DNA from: Oscillospiraceae bacterium | Lineage (GTDB): Bacteria; Bacillota; Clostridia; Oscillospirales; Oscillospiraceae | Length of the DNA: 25,484 nucleotides | Assembly (NCBI GenBank): GCA_020025595.1 | Contig: JAHHRV010000025.1 | Coordinates: 1-25,484, forward strand | Direction of reading: 5' to 3' | Shown: piece by piece, positions 8,147 to 15,190 of the stretch | Position numbering within the stretch: the first letter of the stretch is position 1 | Layout of the letters: each line of letters starts with the position of its first letter | Position numbers and translations under genes: made by a program | Notes under the pieces: model-generated | Databases searched by the model: none | What the model was told of the DNA's origin: nothing | What the model saw: the letters and a program-made list of their open reading frames with translations, nothing else

Positions 8147-8226
8147 AAACTTGACCTTCTGTGATTTGATTGTGACTTCATTTTACAGGAGACTTATAAG
8201 AAATACGAATGTGCGATTGAGAATAT

Positions 8227-8269
8227 AAAAAATTCCGAGGTTGATTCGATTTGAACCTTCCTCGGAATT
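8227..8269 (-). terminator. Terminator facing the proC/DUF1292 operon
   Basis: AATTCCGAGG (8231-8240) pairs perfectly with CCTCGGAATT (8260-8269) around a 19-nt loop. On the minus strand it ends in a run of six T (complement of 8227-8232), so it would stop transcripts coming from proC. The plus direction has a weaker T-rich tail. The 120 bases between it and the DUF1292 stop show no gene. Confidence 0.8.
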
Positions 8270-8390
8270 CTTTCGTTTGCGTTGCCTTGCATTGCCGGAT
8301 TAAAAAGTTTTTCTTGTTTTCTAAAATACTTCCTTATCTGGCGTATGCAAATGGGTACGCTCCCTGTTTTTTACCTGCTGCGCCCTGTGA

Positions 8391-8684
8391 TTACATCGTG
8401 GGTGCTGCTTTTTCGATTTCCTCCGGGGTGTGGGTGGAGATGTAGTTGATGAAGCCCTGCACCACCTTGCGGTCGTTTTCGCCCTCCAGAGGCAGAATCC
8501 GGGTCAGATCGTCGGGGTCATACCGGCAGGCAGACAGCGAAACCGGTGCATCGGTGCCCAGCTGATCCGGAGTATAGAGCATATAGTGTGCCTTGGTCTC
8601 CGGGGAAAAGAAGGTGAACAGCACCTGCATGGTCACATCACCCTCGGGGGTGTGCATCACAAAGGACATTTCTTTTTCGTTCAT
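8391..8684 (-). CDS. DUF1292 domain protein
   Basis: A 97-residue acidic protein of the DUF1292 (YrzB-like) family of unknown function, common in Bacillota. The typical features are a short strand with VLFTFFSPETKAHYMLYT, an acidic patch, the YDPDD segment and a late ILPLEGEND block. No membrane segment or signal peptide is present. It overlaps the proC stop by four bases (ATGA at 8681-8684), so it is cotranslated with proC. In other genomes this family often sits beside unrelated housekeeping genes, so the pairing with proline synthesis says little about its job. Family call is good; function is unknown. Confidence 0.85.
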   Translation of the reverse strand: MNEKEMSFVMHTPEGDVTMQVLFTFFSPETKAHYMLYTPDQLGTDAPVSLSACRYDPDDLTRILPLEGENDRKVVQGFINYISTHTPEEIEKAAPTM

Positions 8685-9481
8685 TTGGCAAACTCCTTAT
8701 TTTTTTCATAGGAAGCAATGACGGCTTCCATCATACAGCTGCGCAGACCGCCCTTTTCCAGCGCTCTCACGCCCTGAATGGTGCTGCCGCCGGGAGAGCA
8801 GACTGCATCCTTGAGCAGTCCGGGATGCTGACCGGACTGCTGAACCAGCGCAGCCGTACCCAGCATCGCCTGAGTGGCATAGGTCAGCGCCTTCTGCCGG
8901 GGCAGACCGCAGGCAACACCGCCATCTGCCATAGCCTCCAGGATCTGACAGAAAAATGCGGGGCTGCAGCCGGCTACTGCACTGCCTGCATCGATCAGAT
9001 GCTCCGGCAGGCGGTCAAACAGGCCTGCACCGCTCATCAGTTCCACAAATTCATCCAGATCTCCCTGATTGACCCGGCTGTTGGCATCATAAAGAATCAG
9101 GCCCTGACCCACTCCCGCAGGGGTGTTGGGCATAATGCGGATGACGGGATATCCCCCGCCCACCATGTTGGAGATGTTCTCCGTGGTCAGACCTGCGGCC
9201 ATGGTCACGAGAACTGCATCCATACGGACTTCCAAAATAGGCTTGAGTTCTGTCAGAACCTCTTCCATGTATTGGGGCTTCACACCCAGAATCACGAACT
9301 TGGCTTCCTTCGCCACAGAGGCATTGGTGGATGCCACCAGATTATATGTTTCGGCAAAGTCCCGGGCGTGCTCCCAGTGCTTGGAGCTGACCAGAATTTC
9401 CTTGCCGGGTACTTTTTTCGCAGCAGCGGAAGCCAGTGCTCCGCCCATGTTTCCGATTCCGATAAATCCTAATTTTGCCAT
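8681..9481 (-). CDS. proC: Pyrroline-5-carboxylate reductase
   Basis: Catalyses the last step of proline synthesis, NAD(P)H-dependent reduction of pyrroline-5-carboxylate, in the cytosol. The 266 residues begin with the Rossmann motif GFIGIGNMGGA. The family continues with ILGVKPQYMEEVL, AGLTTENI, VIRIMPNTPAGVGQG, and the C-terminal signature AGCSPAFFCQILEAMADGGVACGLPR ending in SPGGSTIQGVRALE. Its length is normal. The frame opens 18 nt earlier, but the ATG at 9481 lies 7 nt from AGGAGG and matches the usual MAKLGFIG start. No proA or proB is in the window. It shares a divergent promoter region with an aminotransferase on the other strand. Confidence 0.97.
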   Translation of the reverse strand: MAKLGFIGIGNMGGALASAAAKKVPGKEILVSSKHWEHARDFAETYNLVASTNASVAKEAKFVILGVKPQYMEEVLTELKPILEVRMDAVLVTMAAGLTTENISNMVGGGYPVIRIMPNTPAGVGQGLILYDANSRVNQGDLDEFVELMSGAGLFDRLPEHLIDAGSAVAGCSPAFFCQILEAMADGGVACGLPRQKALTYATQAMLGTAALVQQSGQHPGLLKDAVCSPGGSTIQGVRALEKGGLRSCMMEAVIASYEKNKEFAK

Positions 9482-9505
9482 AATCATTCCTCCTGACATG
9501 GTTCT

Positions 9506-9534
9506 ATGATAACAGCACTTCCTCTAAAATGCAA
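9506..9534 (-). promoter_or_regulatory. proC promoter
   Basis: On the minus strand TTGCAT (complement of 9529-9534) and TATCAT (complement of 9506-9511) are 17 nt apart. The -35 overlaps the left arm of the palindrome at 9530-9544. Confidence 0.7.
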
Positions 9535-9544
9535 TCAAATTGCA
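9530..9544. promoter_or_regulatory. Palindrome between divergent proC and aminotransferase promoters
   Basis: TGCAATCAAATTGCA has perfect 6-bp arms with a 3-nt spacer. It overlaps the proC -35 and abuts the aminotransferase -35 (TTGCAC 9545-9550), so a protein bound here could cover both promoters. The cognate regulator is not identifiable. Confidence 0.5.
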
Positions 9545-9573
9545 TTGCACCTGAGAAAAAGCTGTGCTATACT
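9545..9573 (+). promoter_or_regulatory. Aminotransferase promoter
   Basis: TTGCAC (9545-9550) and TATACT (9568-9573) have a 17-nt spacer, with TGC directly before the -10 (extended -10). The start codon is 28 nt downstream. Confidence 0.75.
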
Positions 9574-9600
9574 CATGGCATCTGTTGTGAGGTGATGAAC

Positions 9601-10794
9601 ATGGTGAACACAAGTATGTATGATCTTGGTGCAAAACGTTCCTGCATTCGGGAGCTGTTTGAATACGGCCGTCAGCGGGCAGCTCTGGTGGGAAAGGAAA
9701 ATATTTTCGATTATTCCCTGGGAAATCCCTCGATTCCCGCCCCGGCTCAGGTGAATCAGACCATTATCGATGTCCTGTCCGAGATGGATTCGCTGCAGGT
9801 TCACGGCTACACCTCTGCCACCGGTGATTTCACCGCCAGAAGTGCCATCGCTCAGGATCTGAACCGCCGTTTTTCCGCCGGAGTCCGGCCGGAAGACCTG
9901 TTTATCGGCTGCGGCGCTGCGCCGGAGCTGGTCAGCGTCATTCGGGCACTGGCGGTAGAAAATGCCGAATTTATTTCCATTGCTCCGTATTTTCCGGAAT
10001 ACAAGCCTTTTGTGGAAAGCTGCGGTGGAATTTTCCGGGTCGTCCCGGCAGATGTCCCCGGTTTTCAGATCGATTTTGCGGCGCTGGCCTCTACCCTGAG
10101 TAAAAACACCCAGGCGGTAATTCTGAACTCCCCCAATAATCCCGCAGGAACGGTCTATCGGGAAGAAACCCTGAAAAAGCTTGCAGACCTCCTGACGGAA
10201 AAGTCCCGACAGGTGGGCCACCCCATCTACATCATCGCAGACGAGCCCTACCGGGAGCTGGTTTATGACGGCGTGACGGTTCCTTTCGTTCCCAATCTCT
10301 ACCCCAATACCATCGTCTGCTATTCCTATTCCAAATCCCTTTCCCTGCCCGGCGAACGAATCGGCTATGTGTATGTGCCCCAGCAGGCCGCCGACCACGA
10401 TGCGCTGTATGCTGCCATCTGCGGCGCAGCCAGAGCGGGCGGACATGTATGCGCCCCGTCACTGTGGCAGCAGGTCATCGCCCGCTGCACCGAGCTGCGG
10501 CCAAATCTGGCTGCGTACGAGGAAAACCGACAGCTTCTGTGGCAGGGCTTAAAGTCCTTCGGCTATGAAATGGCCCAGCCGGATGGCGCGTTTTACCTGT
10601 TCGTCAAGGCACCCAACGGCAGCGCAAAGGCATTTTCCGACCTTGCAAAGCAGCTGGATGTGCTGGTGGTTCCCGGCGACGATTTCGGATGCCCGGAATA
10701 TTTCAGACTCTGCTACTGCGTCAGCAGGGACTGCATTGTGCGCAGTCTTCCCCTGTTTGAAAAACTATATGAAACCGCAAAAAAGGCACGCTGA
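9601..10794 (+). CDS. PLP-dependent aminotransferase, class I/II
   Basis: Fold-type I aminotransferase of 397 residues, in the aspartate/aromatic aminotransferase subgroup. NSPNNPAG (residues 176-183), ADEPY (D214, Y217), the PLP lysine K245 in SYSKSLSLPGERIGY, and the arginine binding the substrate carboxylate in FRLCYC near the C-terminus are all visible. Amino-donor specificity cannot be read from these motifs. ATG 9601 has GAGGTG 6 nt upstream; ATG 9595 is closer and less likely. It is monocistronic: the terminator overlaps its stop codon. It faces proC across a shared regulatory gap, which fits an amino acid role without proving one. Confidence 0.93.
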   Translation: MVNTSMYDLGAKRSCIRELFEYGRQRAALVGKENIFDYSLGNPSIPAPAQVNQTIIDVLSEMDSLQVHGYTSATGDFTARSAIAQDLNRRFSAGVRPEDLFIGCGAAPELVSVIRALAVENAEFISIAPYFPEYKPFVESCGGIFRVVPADVPGFQIDFAALASTLSKNTQAVILNSPNNPAGTVYREETLKKLADLLTEKSRQVGHPIYIIADEPYRELVYDGVTVPFVPNLYPNTIVCYSYSKSLSLPGERIGYVYVPQQAADHDALYAAICGAARAGGHVCAPSLWQQVIARCTELRPNLAAYEENRQLLWQGLKSFGYEMAQPDGAFYLFVKAPNGSAKAFSDLAKQLDVLVVPGDDFGCPEYFRLCYCVSRDCIVRSLPLFEKLYETAKKAR

Positions 10795-10807
10795 AGCGTG
10801 CCTTTTT
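10785..10807. terminator. Bidirectional terminator between aminotransferase and DHHW gene
   Basis: GGCACGC (10785-10791) pairs with GCGTGCC (10796-10802) around TGAA, which contains the aminotransferase stop codon. A T tract follows on the plus strand, and an A run before it gives a T tract on the minus strand, so it can serve both converging genes. Confidence 0.88.
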
Positions 10808-10808
10808 C

Positions 10809-11912
10809 TTATTTTTTCAGAGTACTGCTGGAGTTGAGCACCAGAGAGCTGTATAAAAACAGCACATCCTGATCGGTAAACTCCACATATTCAGAAAGCA
10901 TTTTGGGATAGATATAACGGGTGTCTATCAGGGTGATTTTTGCGTAGGACTGCACCAGCAGCGGCGCAAGGGATGACCCAAAGGAATCCCGGAAAATCAC
11001 CAGCTCCCGGTCGGTCTCGGCGTGGGGATTGGTGATGGTCTGCACCGCCATACCGCCGGAGAGGAACACATCGTAAAGATCCCGGCTGGCCAGCTTGTCA
11101 ATGTCATAGATTTTCGTGGTTTTTCCCGTGTCATAGGAGAAAACCTCGCAATCCTCCATGCCCTCCCAGGTCAGATACCGCAGGGTATCGGGGGCCATGG
11201 GCAGCGCCGCCTGACCGTAGTAGACGCCGTAAAATTCTCTGTCCAGCGCAGCCTGGGCAAAGCCGCCGGGGGCCTTTGCGCCCATGCTTTCGGCGATTTT
11301 TTCCGCAGCTGGCAGGATCTTGTCCTGGGACCAGTGGGTGTCCGTGCGGTAGTAGCTCTGCACACTCAGGCTGTCCGTCAGGTCGATAAAGTTCGCCCAG
11401 GGCAGCTTCTCCTGCAGCGCAGCGGACATGGCTTCATAATCCATCCGCAGCACCCCCGCAGGCTCGGCAAGATAATAGCTCTTGTCGGGAACCATCGCAA
11501 AATGGATTTTGCAGTCCGTATCTGCAAGATACATTCGATACAGATCTTCAAACCGGGCAGCGGCATAGTCGATCATATTGGGCTTCAGAGGGTATTCCAT
11601 CTTGGCAGCATACCCATCATGCAGATAAATCCCGTTGTTGTCCTTTTTCTGCAGGCCGTAGTAATTCCAGAAGGCATTGAGCGTGCGGAAGGAATCCCGC
11701 ATAGGGAACTGATCCACCGCATAATCGGCAAAATCTCTGGAAAATCCGCCGGAAAGCACATTTTCCCCGGTGATTTTCGGGAACTGCTCCAGCGGGCGGC
11801 GCTCAGAATCCGAGCTTTTGTCCGCAGGCTTCACCCATGCAAACACCGCAAGCGCCAGCCACAGGGCCGCAACCATCACAAGGCCGGCGTAACGCATCCA
11901 AGTTTTCTTCAT
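10809..11912 (-). CDS. DHHW/AlgX-like exopolysaccharide acetylation protein
   Basis: A 367-residue protein with one N-terminal membrane anchor (about residues 8-27) and an extracellular SGNH-like domain of the DHHW/AlgJ-AlgX type. The signature DTHWS (D191, H193) and a late FRDSFGSSLAPLL (D309, S310) would supply an Asp-His-Ser catalytic set. Relatives work with an MBOAT acyltransferase to move acetyl groups to a cell-surface polymer. The MBOAT gene is 12 nt upstream on the same strand. The ATG at 11912 has AAGGGGG about 8 nt before it. The polymer acetylated here is unknown; teichoic acid-like or capsular glycans are possible. The module type is well supported and the substrate is inference. 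Confidence 0.87.
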   Translation of the reverse strand: MKKTWMRYAGLVMVAALWLALAVFAWVKPADKSSDSERRPLEQFPKITGENVLSGGFSRDFADYAVDQFPMRDSFRTLNAFWNYYGLQKKDNNGIYLHDGYAAKMEYPLKPNMIDYAAARFEDLYRMYLADTDCKIHFAMVPDKSYYLAEPAGVLRMDYEAMSAALQEKLPWANFIDLTDSLSVQSYYRTDTHWSQDKILPAAEKIAESMGAKAPGGFAQAALDREFYGVYYGQAALPMAPDTLRYLTWEGMEDCEVFSYDTGKTTKIYDIDKLASRDLYDVFLSGGMAVQTITNPHAETDRELVIFRDSFGSSLAPLLVQSYAKITLIDTRYIYPKMLSEYVEFTDQDVLFLYSSLVLNSSSTLKK

Positions 11913-11924
11913 TTCGCCACCCCC

Positions 11925-13298
11925 TTAAAACCGGAAATACAGGAAGGGGTTAAAGCTGCCATCCACCAGACTGGCGGTGCACAGCAGCAACAGTGCTGCC
12001 ATGACAACAGGCTCTATCCACTTTCCGTCAAAGCGCAGCGCCCAGGTTTTCACAAAGGGCAGCGCTCCCACAATAGACACTATGATCACACCGGCGTAGC
12101 TGCGCAGGTAGTAAAGGGTCTCCGCCGTTACCAGCGGCACATGACCAAAGCCGAACATTCCGCCGATGTCGCTGGCCGCCTGAGAAAGAGATGCGGCGTT
12201 AAATAGCACAAAGCTAATGCCCACCGCCAGCAGCACATAGCCGTGGCGCAAGAATCCTGGCAGCTTCTGAATCGCGGGAACCCACTTTTCTATCAGCAGC
12301 AGCGCCGCAAACATCAGTCCCCACAGCACAAAATTCCACGCTGCACCGTGCCAGAGTCCGGTAAACAGCCACACAAACAGCACATTTCGCAGCCACTTGG
12401 CCTTGCCCACCCGGCTGCCGCCCAGAGGGATATACAGATAATCCCGGAACCAGCCGCCCAGTGTCATGTGCCAACGGCGCCAGAACTCCTGAATGGACTT
12501 TGACACATAGGGATAATTGAAGTTTTCCGGGAAATGGAACCCGAAAATCCGTCCCAGACCAATGGCCATGTCGGAATATCCGGAAAAATCAAAATAAATA
12601 TGTAGGCTGAACACCAGCGCATACAGCCAGTAAAACAGCACGGATTTCTCTCCGGAAGACCGGAAAACCTCCACAAAAGCGCCCAGCTGGTTGGCAATCA
12701 GCACTTTTTTACCCAGACCCATCAGGAATCTGCGCAGTCCCAGACGGAAATCCTCCATGCCGGTGCTGCGGTTTTTCAGCTCCCGATCCACATCGATATA
12801 GCGCACGATAGGGCCTGCAATCAGCTGAGGGAACAGCGACACATAGCATCCAAAGTCGATGGGATTTTTCTGAGCCTCTACCCTGCCCCGGTACACATCG
12901 ATGGTATAGGACAGAATCTGGAAGGTGTAAAAGCTGATGCCGATGGGCAGTGCGATTTTCGGCAGCGGAAATGCGGTCCCGAAAATGGCATTCACATTCT
13001 CCACGGCAAAATCCGCATATTTATAGTATCCCAACATTCCAAGACCCGTCACCAGCGAGCAAATCAGGAACAATTTTCGCATCTTTTGGCTTTTGCTTGC
13101 CCCAATGGCAAGGCCCCAGCCATAGTGCAGCGCAATCGATACCACCATCAGCACCACCAGCCGGGGTTCTCCCCAGGCGTAGAAAAACAGGCTGACGAGC
13201 AGCAGCCACAGATTCCGGGCCTTGGTCGGCAGGACGAAATACACGATCATCACCGCCGGCAGGAAATAAAACAAAAATTCAATACTGGAAAACAGCAA
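11925..13298 (-). CDS. MBOAT family membrane-bound O-acyltransferase (AlgI-like)
   Basis: A polytopic 457-residue membrane protein that transfers acyl groups, probably acetyl, across the membrane to a surface polymer. Family landmarks are the N-terminal NLWLLLVSLFFYAWGEP and the DFSGYSDMAIGLGRIFGF block. RRWHMTLGGWFRDYLYIPLGGSR and the catalytic histidine H317 in GLWHGAAWNF follow. The start is an unusual TTG at 13298 with GAGGTG 7 nt before it. A strong intrinsic terminator lies only about 20 nt upstream, so the gene has no room for an ordinary promoter of its own and likely depends on read-through from the DUF4358 transcript. The partner DHHW gene follows immediately. Family call is firm. 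Confidence 0.92.
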   Translation of the reverse strand: MLFSSIEFLFYFLPAVMIVYFVLPTKARNLWLLLVSLFFYAWGEPRLVVLMVVSIALHYGWGLAIGASKSQKMRKLFLICSLVTGLGMLGYYKYADFAVENVNAIFGTAFPLPKIALPIGISFYTFQILSYTIDVYRGRVEAQKNPIDFGCYVSLFPQLIAGPIVRYIDVDRELKNRSTGMEDFRLGLRRFLMGLGKKVLIANQLGAFVEVFRSSGEKSVLFYWLYALVFSLHIYFDFSGYSDMAIGLGRIFGFHFPENFNYPYVSKSIQEFWRRWHMTLGGWFRDYLYIPLGGSRVGKAKWLRNVLFVWLFTGLWHGAAWNFVLWGLMFAALLLIEKWVPAIQKLPGFLRHGYVLLAVGISFVLFNAASLSQAASDIGGMFGFGHVPLVTAETLYYLRSYAGVIIVSIVGALPFVKTWALRFDGKWIEPVVMAALLLLCTASLVDGSFNPFLYFRF

Positions 13299-13316
13299 AC
13301 TTTCTCACCTCTTCTG

Positions 13317-13347
13317 AAAAAAAGAGCCGTCGCATTTGCGGCGGCTC
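13317..13347 (-). terminator. Intrinsic terminator between DUF4358 and MBOAT genes
   Basis: GAGCCGTCGC (13324-13333) pairs with GCGGCGGCTC (13338-13347) over ten pairs, one of them G-U, with an ATTT loop. On the minus strand seven T follow (complement of 13317-13323). The MBOAT ribosome site begins directly after it. Confidence 0.88.
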
Positions 13348-13360
13348 CCGTTTTCACAAA

Positions 13361-13888
13361 TTACTTTACAACACGGCTCACGGTGCCGCCGCAGACGGTG
13401 GTGAAAGCCTCCACAACCTGATCGGCAGTAACGCCGTACTCGCTATTCAGCATGATGAACATCACCACATCGCCGCAGACAGCAGCCTGCTTCTGGTCAG
13501 CCTCAACGCAGACCCACTTGTTGGTGTCGATGTTCTGCATCATGGTGTCAGCCAGCTTGTCAGCCTTTTCTGCATTCTCGCAGCGGGCAACCACCAGAGA
13601 GTATGCATGAGAACCCATCATGGACTCAGAAGCCACAGCCTCTACAATGCCGTCAGCAGAATCCACACCCAGCAGGCTGGTGCGGGAGAACTCGTCGTTC
13701 AGGTCCACAGGGATATCGGATACGGGCAGTTCAACCTGTACATTCTCATAAATCTTTGCGATCAGCTCAGATGCAGAGCCTTCAGGTGCCTTGACAGTTT
13801 CGGCATTGCCGCCGTTGCTGCCTGCGCCGCAGCCGGCCAGCGCAGCAAGCATCATGACGCAAGCCAGAATCATTGCAATTTTTTTCAT
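13361..13888 (-). CDS. DUF4358 lipoprotein
   Basis: A 175-residue secreted lipoprotein of the DUF4358 family, function unknown, often found near surface-polymer acetylation genes in Clostridia. A lipobox (LAGC) ends the hydrophobic signal segment, with a Gly/Asn/Ser linker after the cysteine. The mature part has a helix-strand pattern and ends in an EAFTTVCGGTVSRVVK tail. The ATG at 13888 has GGAGG 8 nt away, and its first bases overlap the VanZ-like stop (ATGA), so the two are coupled. An upstream in-frame start is unlikely. A terminator follows the gene. Confidence 0.85.
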   Translation of the reverse strand: MKKIAMILACVMMLAALAGCGAGSNGGNAETVKAPEGSASELIAKIYENVQVELPVSDIPVDLNDEFSRTSLLGVDSADGIVEAVASESMMGSHAYSLVVARCENAEKADKLADTMMQNIDTNKWVCVEADQKQAAVCGDVVMFIMLNSEYGVTADQVVEAFTTVCGGTVSRVVK

Positions 13889-14337
13889 TGTGTTTTCCTC
13901 CAAACGCGTTTGTTTTTGAATAAATTGTAACCGATTAGGAGAACGATCAAACCGGCCGCAAAGCCGGAAGCGTCAATCCAGACATCCAGCAGGCTGGATG
14001 CACGACCGGGCACATACAATTGAATGGTCTCGTCGATGCAGGCAACCGCCAGCCCGACTCCCAGCAGTCCCGCCGGGATTCTCTCCAGTTCCAGAACAGC
14101 CAGTCCGCTGCTCAGCAGACCCAGCATGGCAAATTCCGAAAAATGAGCCAGTTTGCGGATGACGGCCTGTACCGTCTCCCCTTCCGGCAAAAACGGAAGC
14201 AGCTTGTGCAGAAGCTCCATCACTCCGCCGCTCATTGCCGAGGACTGCTCCCCGACCATGGCAGAATTGCCCCAGATAAAGGCAAGATTCAGTATCATCA
14301 AAACCACCAGCAAAATCCGCAGGTGCTTTCTTTTCAT
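13885..14337 (-). CDS. VanZ-like family membrane protein
   Basis: A 150-residue protein with a first membrane segment near residues 6-22 and three further hydrophobic segments. It carries the VanZ signature RKLAHFSEFAMLG, later DETIQLYVPGRASSLLDVWID and a final glycine-rich membrane helix. VanZ gives low-level teicoplanin resistance in enterococci by an unknown route; most chromosomal relatives have no defined role and a general envelope function is inferred. Its start overlaps the mntP stop (ATGA at 14334-14337) and its own stop overlaps the DUF4358 start, so three genes are translationally linked. No other glycopeptide-resistance gene is nearby, so resistance is not suggested. Confidence 0.9.
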   Translation of the reverse strand: MKRKHLRILLVVLMILNLAFIWGNSAMVGEQSSAMSGGVMELLHKLLPFLPEGETVQAVIRKLAHFSEFAMLGLLSSGLAVLELERIPAGLLGVGLAVACIDETIQLYVPGRASSLLDVWIDASGFAAGLIVLLIGYNLFKNKRVWRKTQ

Positions 14338-14906
14338 GTGATTACCCCCAAATGCTCCAGCAGGATCTGCAGCCCCAGCAGGATCAGCATCACACCGCCG
14401 GCAATCTGTGCTTTCTTCTGGTATCGGTTGCCAAAGACACTGCCCACCTTCACGCCCGCACCGGACAGAAAAAAGGTGGTCGTGCCGATCAGGGCCACTG
14501 CGGCCCAGATATTGACATTTCCCGCCATGGCAAGGGAAATTCCCACCGCCAGAGCATCGATGCTTGTGGCAATCGCCAGAATAAACATAGTCTTCGGGGA
14601 CAGGTCCCCGTCTTCCCTTTCTTCAGAAGCTTCGTCATCGAATGCTTCATGGATCATATTCACGCCGATGATGCCCAGCAGCCCGAAGGCGACCCAATGG
14701 TCGATGGCCTCAATGGCATCTGCAAACACAGATCCCATCCAGAACCCGGCCAGCGGCATCAGCGCCTGAAAGGCACCGAACCAGATTCCGCAGGTACACA
14801 TGGTTTTCCTGTCCGAGCGTCCCAGCGCCAGACCCTTGCATACGGATACAGCAAAAGCATCCATGCTCAGCCCCACTGCCAGAACCAGCAGTTCCCCGAA
14901 CCCCAT
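14334..14906 (-). CDS. mntP: Manganese efflux pump MntP family protein
   Basis: A 190-residue, six-helix transporter that exports Mn2+ from the cell. Two family aspartate-bearing helices are seen, one in the N-terminal half (GLSMDAFAVSVCKGL) and one in the second half (ATSIDALAVGISLAM), as expected of the internally repeated fold, with an acidic loop between the halves (EASEEREDG). ATG 14906 has GGGGG 7 nt before it; the earlier ATG of the open frame has no ribosome site. It heads an operon with vanZ-like and DUF4358 genes, behind a consensus promoter and a leader of about 155 nt. The leader lacks the yybP-ykoY (Mn riboswitch) landmarks that I would look for in many mntP genes. Confidence 0.93.
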   Translation of the reverse strand: MGFGELLVLAVGLSMDAFAVSVCKGLALGRSDRKTMCTCGIWFGAFQALMPLAGFWMGSVFADAIEAIDHWVAFGLLGIIGVNMIHEAFDDEASEEREDGDLSPKTMFILAIATSIDALAVGISLAMAGNVNIWAAVALIGTTTFFLSGAGVKVGSVFGNRYQKKAQIAGGVMLILLGLQILLEHLGVIT

Positions 14907-15062
14907 AACACAACCCCCAAACCGATAAACGGTCGGCCCGGAGATCAACGCATTCAGGCAGAGGCCCCCGGTGCGCTGTACTCGTCTGGTTCTATCAAGG
15001 CAGGCCAGAGAATTTTCACTGAACGACCATCGCCTCCGGTTTTCCGGGAACGGTCGTCAATT
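14907..15062 (-). promoter_or_regulatory. Long leader of the mntP operon with stable hairpins
   Basis: From the predicted start near 15062 to the ATG the transcript has about 155 nt without a gene. ACGACC/GGTCGT arms (15023-15028 and 15052-15057) enclose a CCGG-TTTT-CCGG hairpin (15036-15047). Further G+C-rich complementary segments lie near 14935-14975. I could not find GGGGAGUAG or the usual three-way landmarks of the Mn riboswitch. Confidence 0.5.
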
Positions 15063-15068
15063 GTGCGT

Positions 15069-15097
15069 ATTTTATCAGAGCTGTCCGGGGATGTCAA
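15069..15097 (-). promoter_or_regulatory. mntP operon promoter
   Basis: A perfect TTGACA (complement of 15092-15097) and TAAAAT (complement of 15069-15074) are separated by 17 nt. This is among the closest matches to the sigma-A consensus in the window. Confidence 0.88.
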
Positions 15098-15136
15098 GGA
15101 GAAAGCAGGGATCTGCTGTCTTAAAAATTCTTAAAG

Positions 15137-15173
15137 GAAAAGCCGCCACCTCTTACTGAGATGACGGCTTTTA
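15137..15173 (-). terminator. Terminator after the small P-loop gene
   Basis: On the minus strand GCCGTCATCTC pairs with GAGGTGGCGGC with one bulge and one mismatch around a 5-nt loop, and TTTTCCTTT follows. It ends 18 nt past the P-loop gene stop. Confidence 0.75.
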
Positions 15174-15190
15174 TTCATGTACAAATTCGA

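Larger units (their letters stand above)
6985..8226. mobile_element. A+T-rich acquired island with decayed transposon gene
   Basis: Between the broken DUF3795 gene and the proC operon terminator the composition changes. Two 60-base lines I counted here (7441 and 7741) have 35% and 30% G+C, against 68% in a counted line at 10441. Codons turn A/T-ending. The segment carries an epimerase gene on the plus strand and a degraded tnpV on the minus strand. A short inverted repeat GCTAG (6985-6989) and CTAGC (6996-7000) marks the left junction. I found no matching terminal repeat or target duplication on the right, so the ends are approximate. Confidence 0.65.

Noticed and set aside
8160..8254. A short plus-strand frame ending SEVDSI after the island
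   Set aside because: Only about 25 residues, no ribosome site, and no family I can name; possibly a scrap of a recombinase but unsupported.
8343..8370. A GCGTA/TACGC hairpin before the DUF1292 stop
   Set aside because: No T tract on the minus strand; the terminator at 8227-8269 explains the operon end better.
14907..15062. A yybP-ykoY Mn riboswitch upstream of mntP
   Set aside because: The conserved GGGGAGUAG and GAGACC landmarks were not seen, so I do not call it; a model search would decide.
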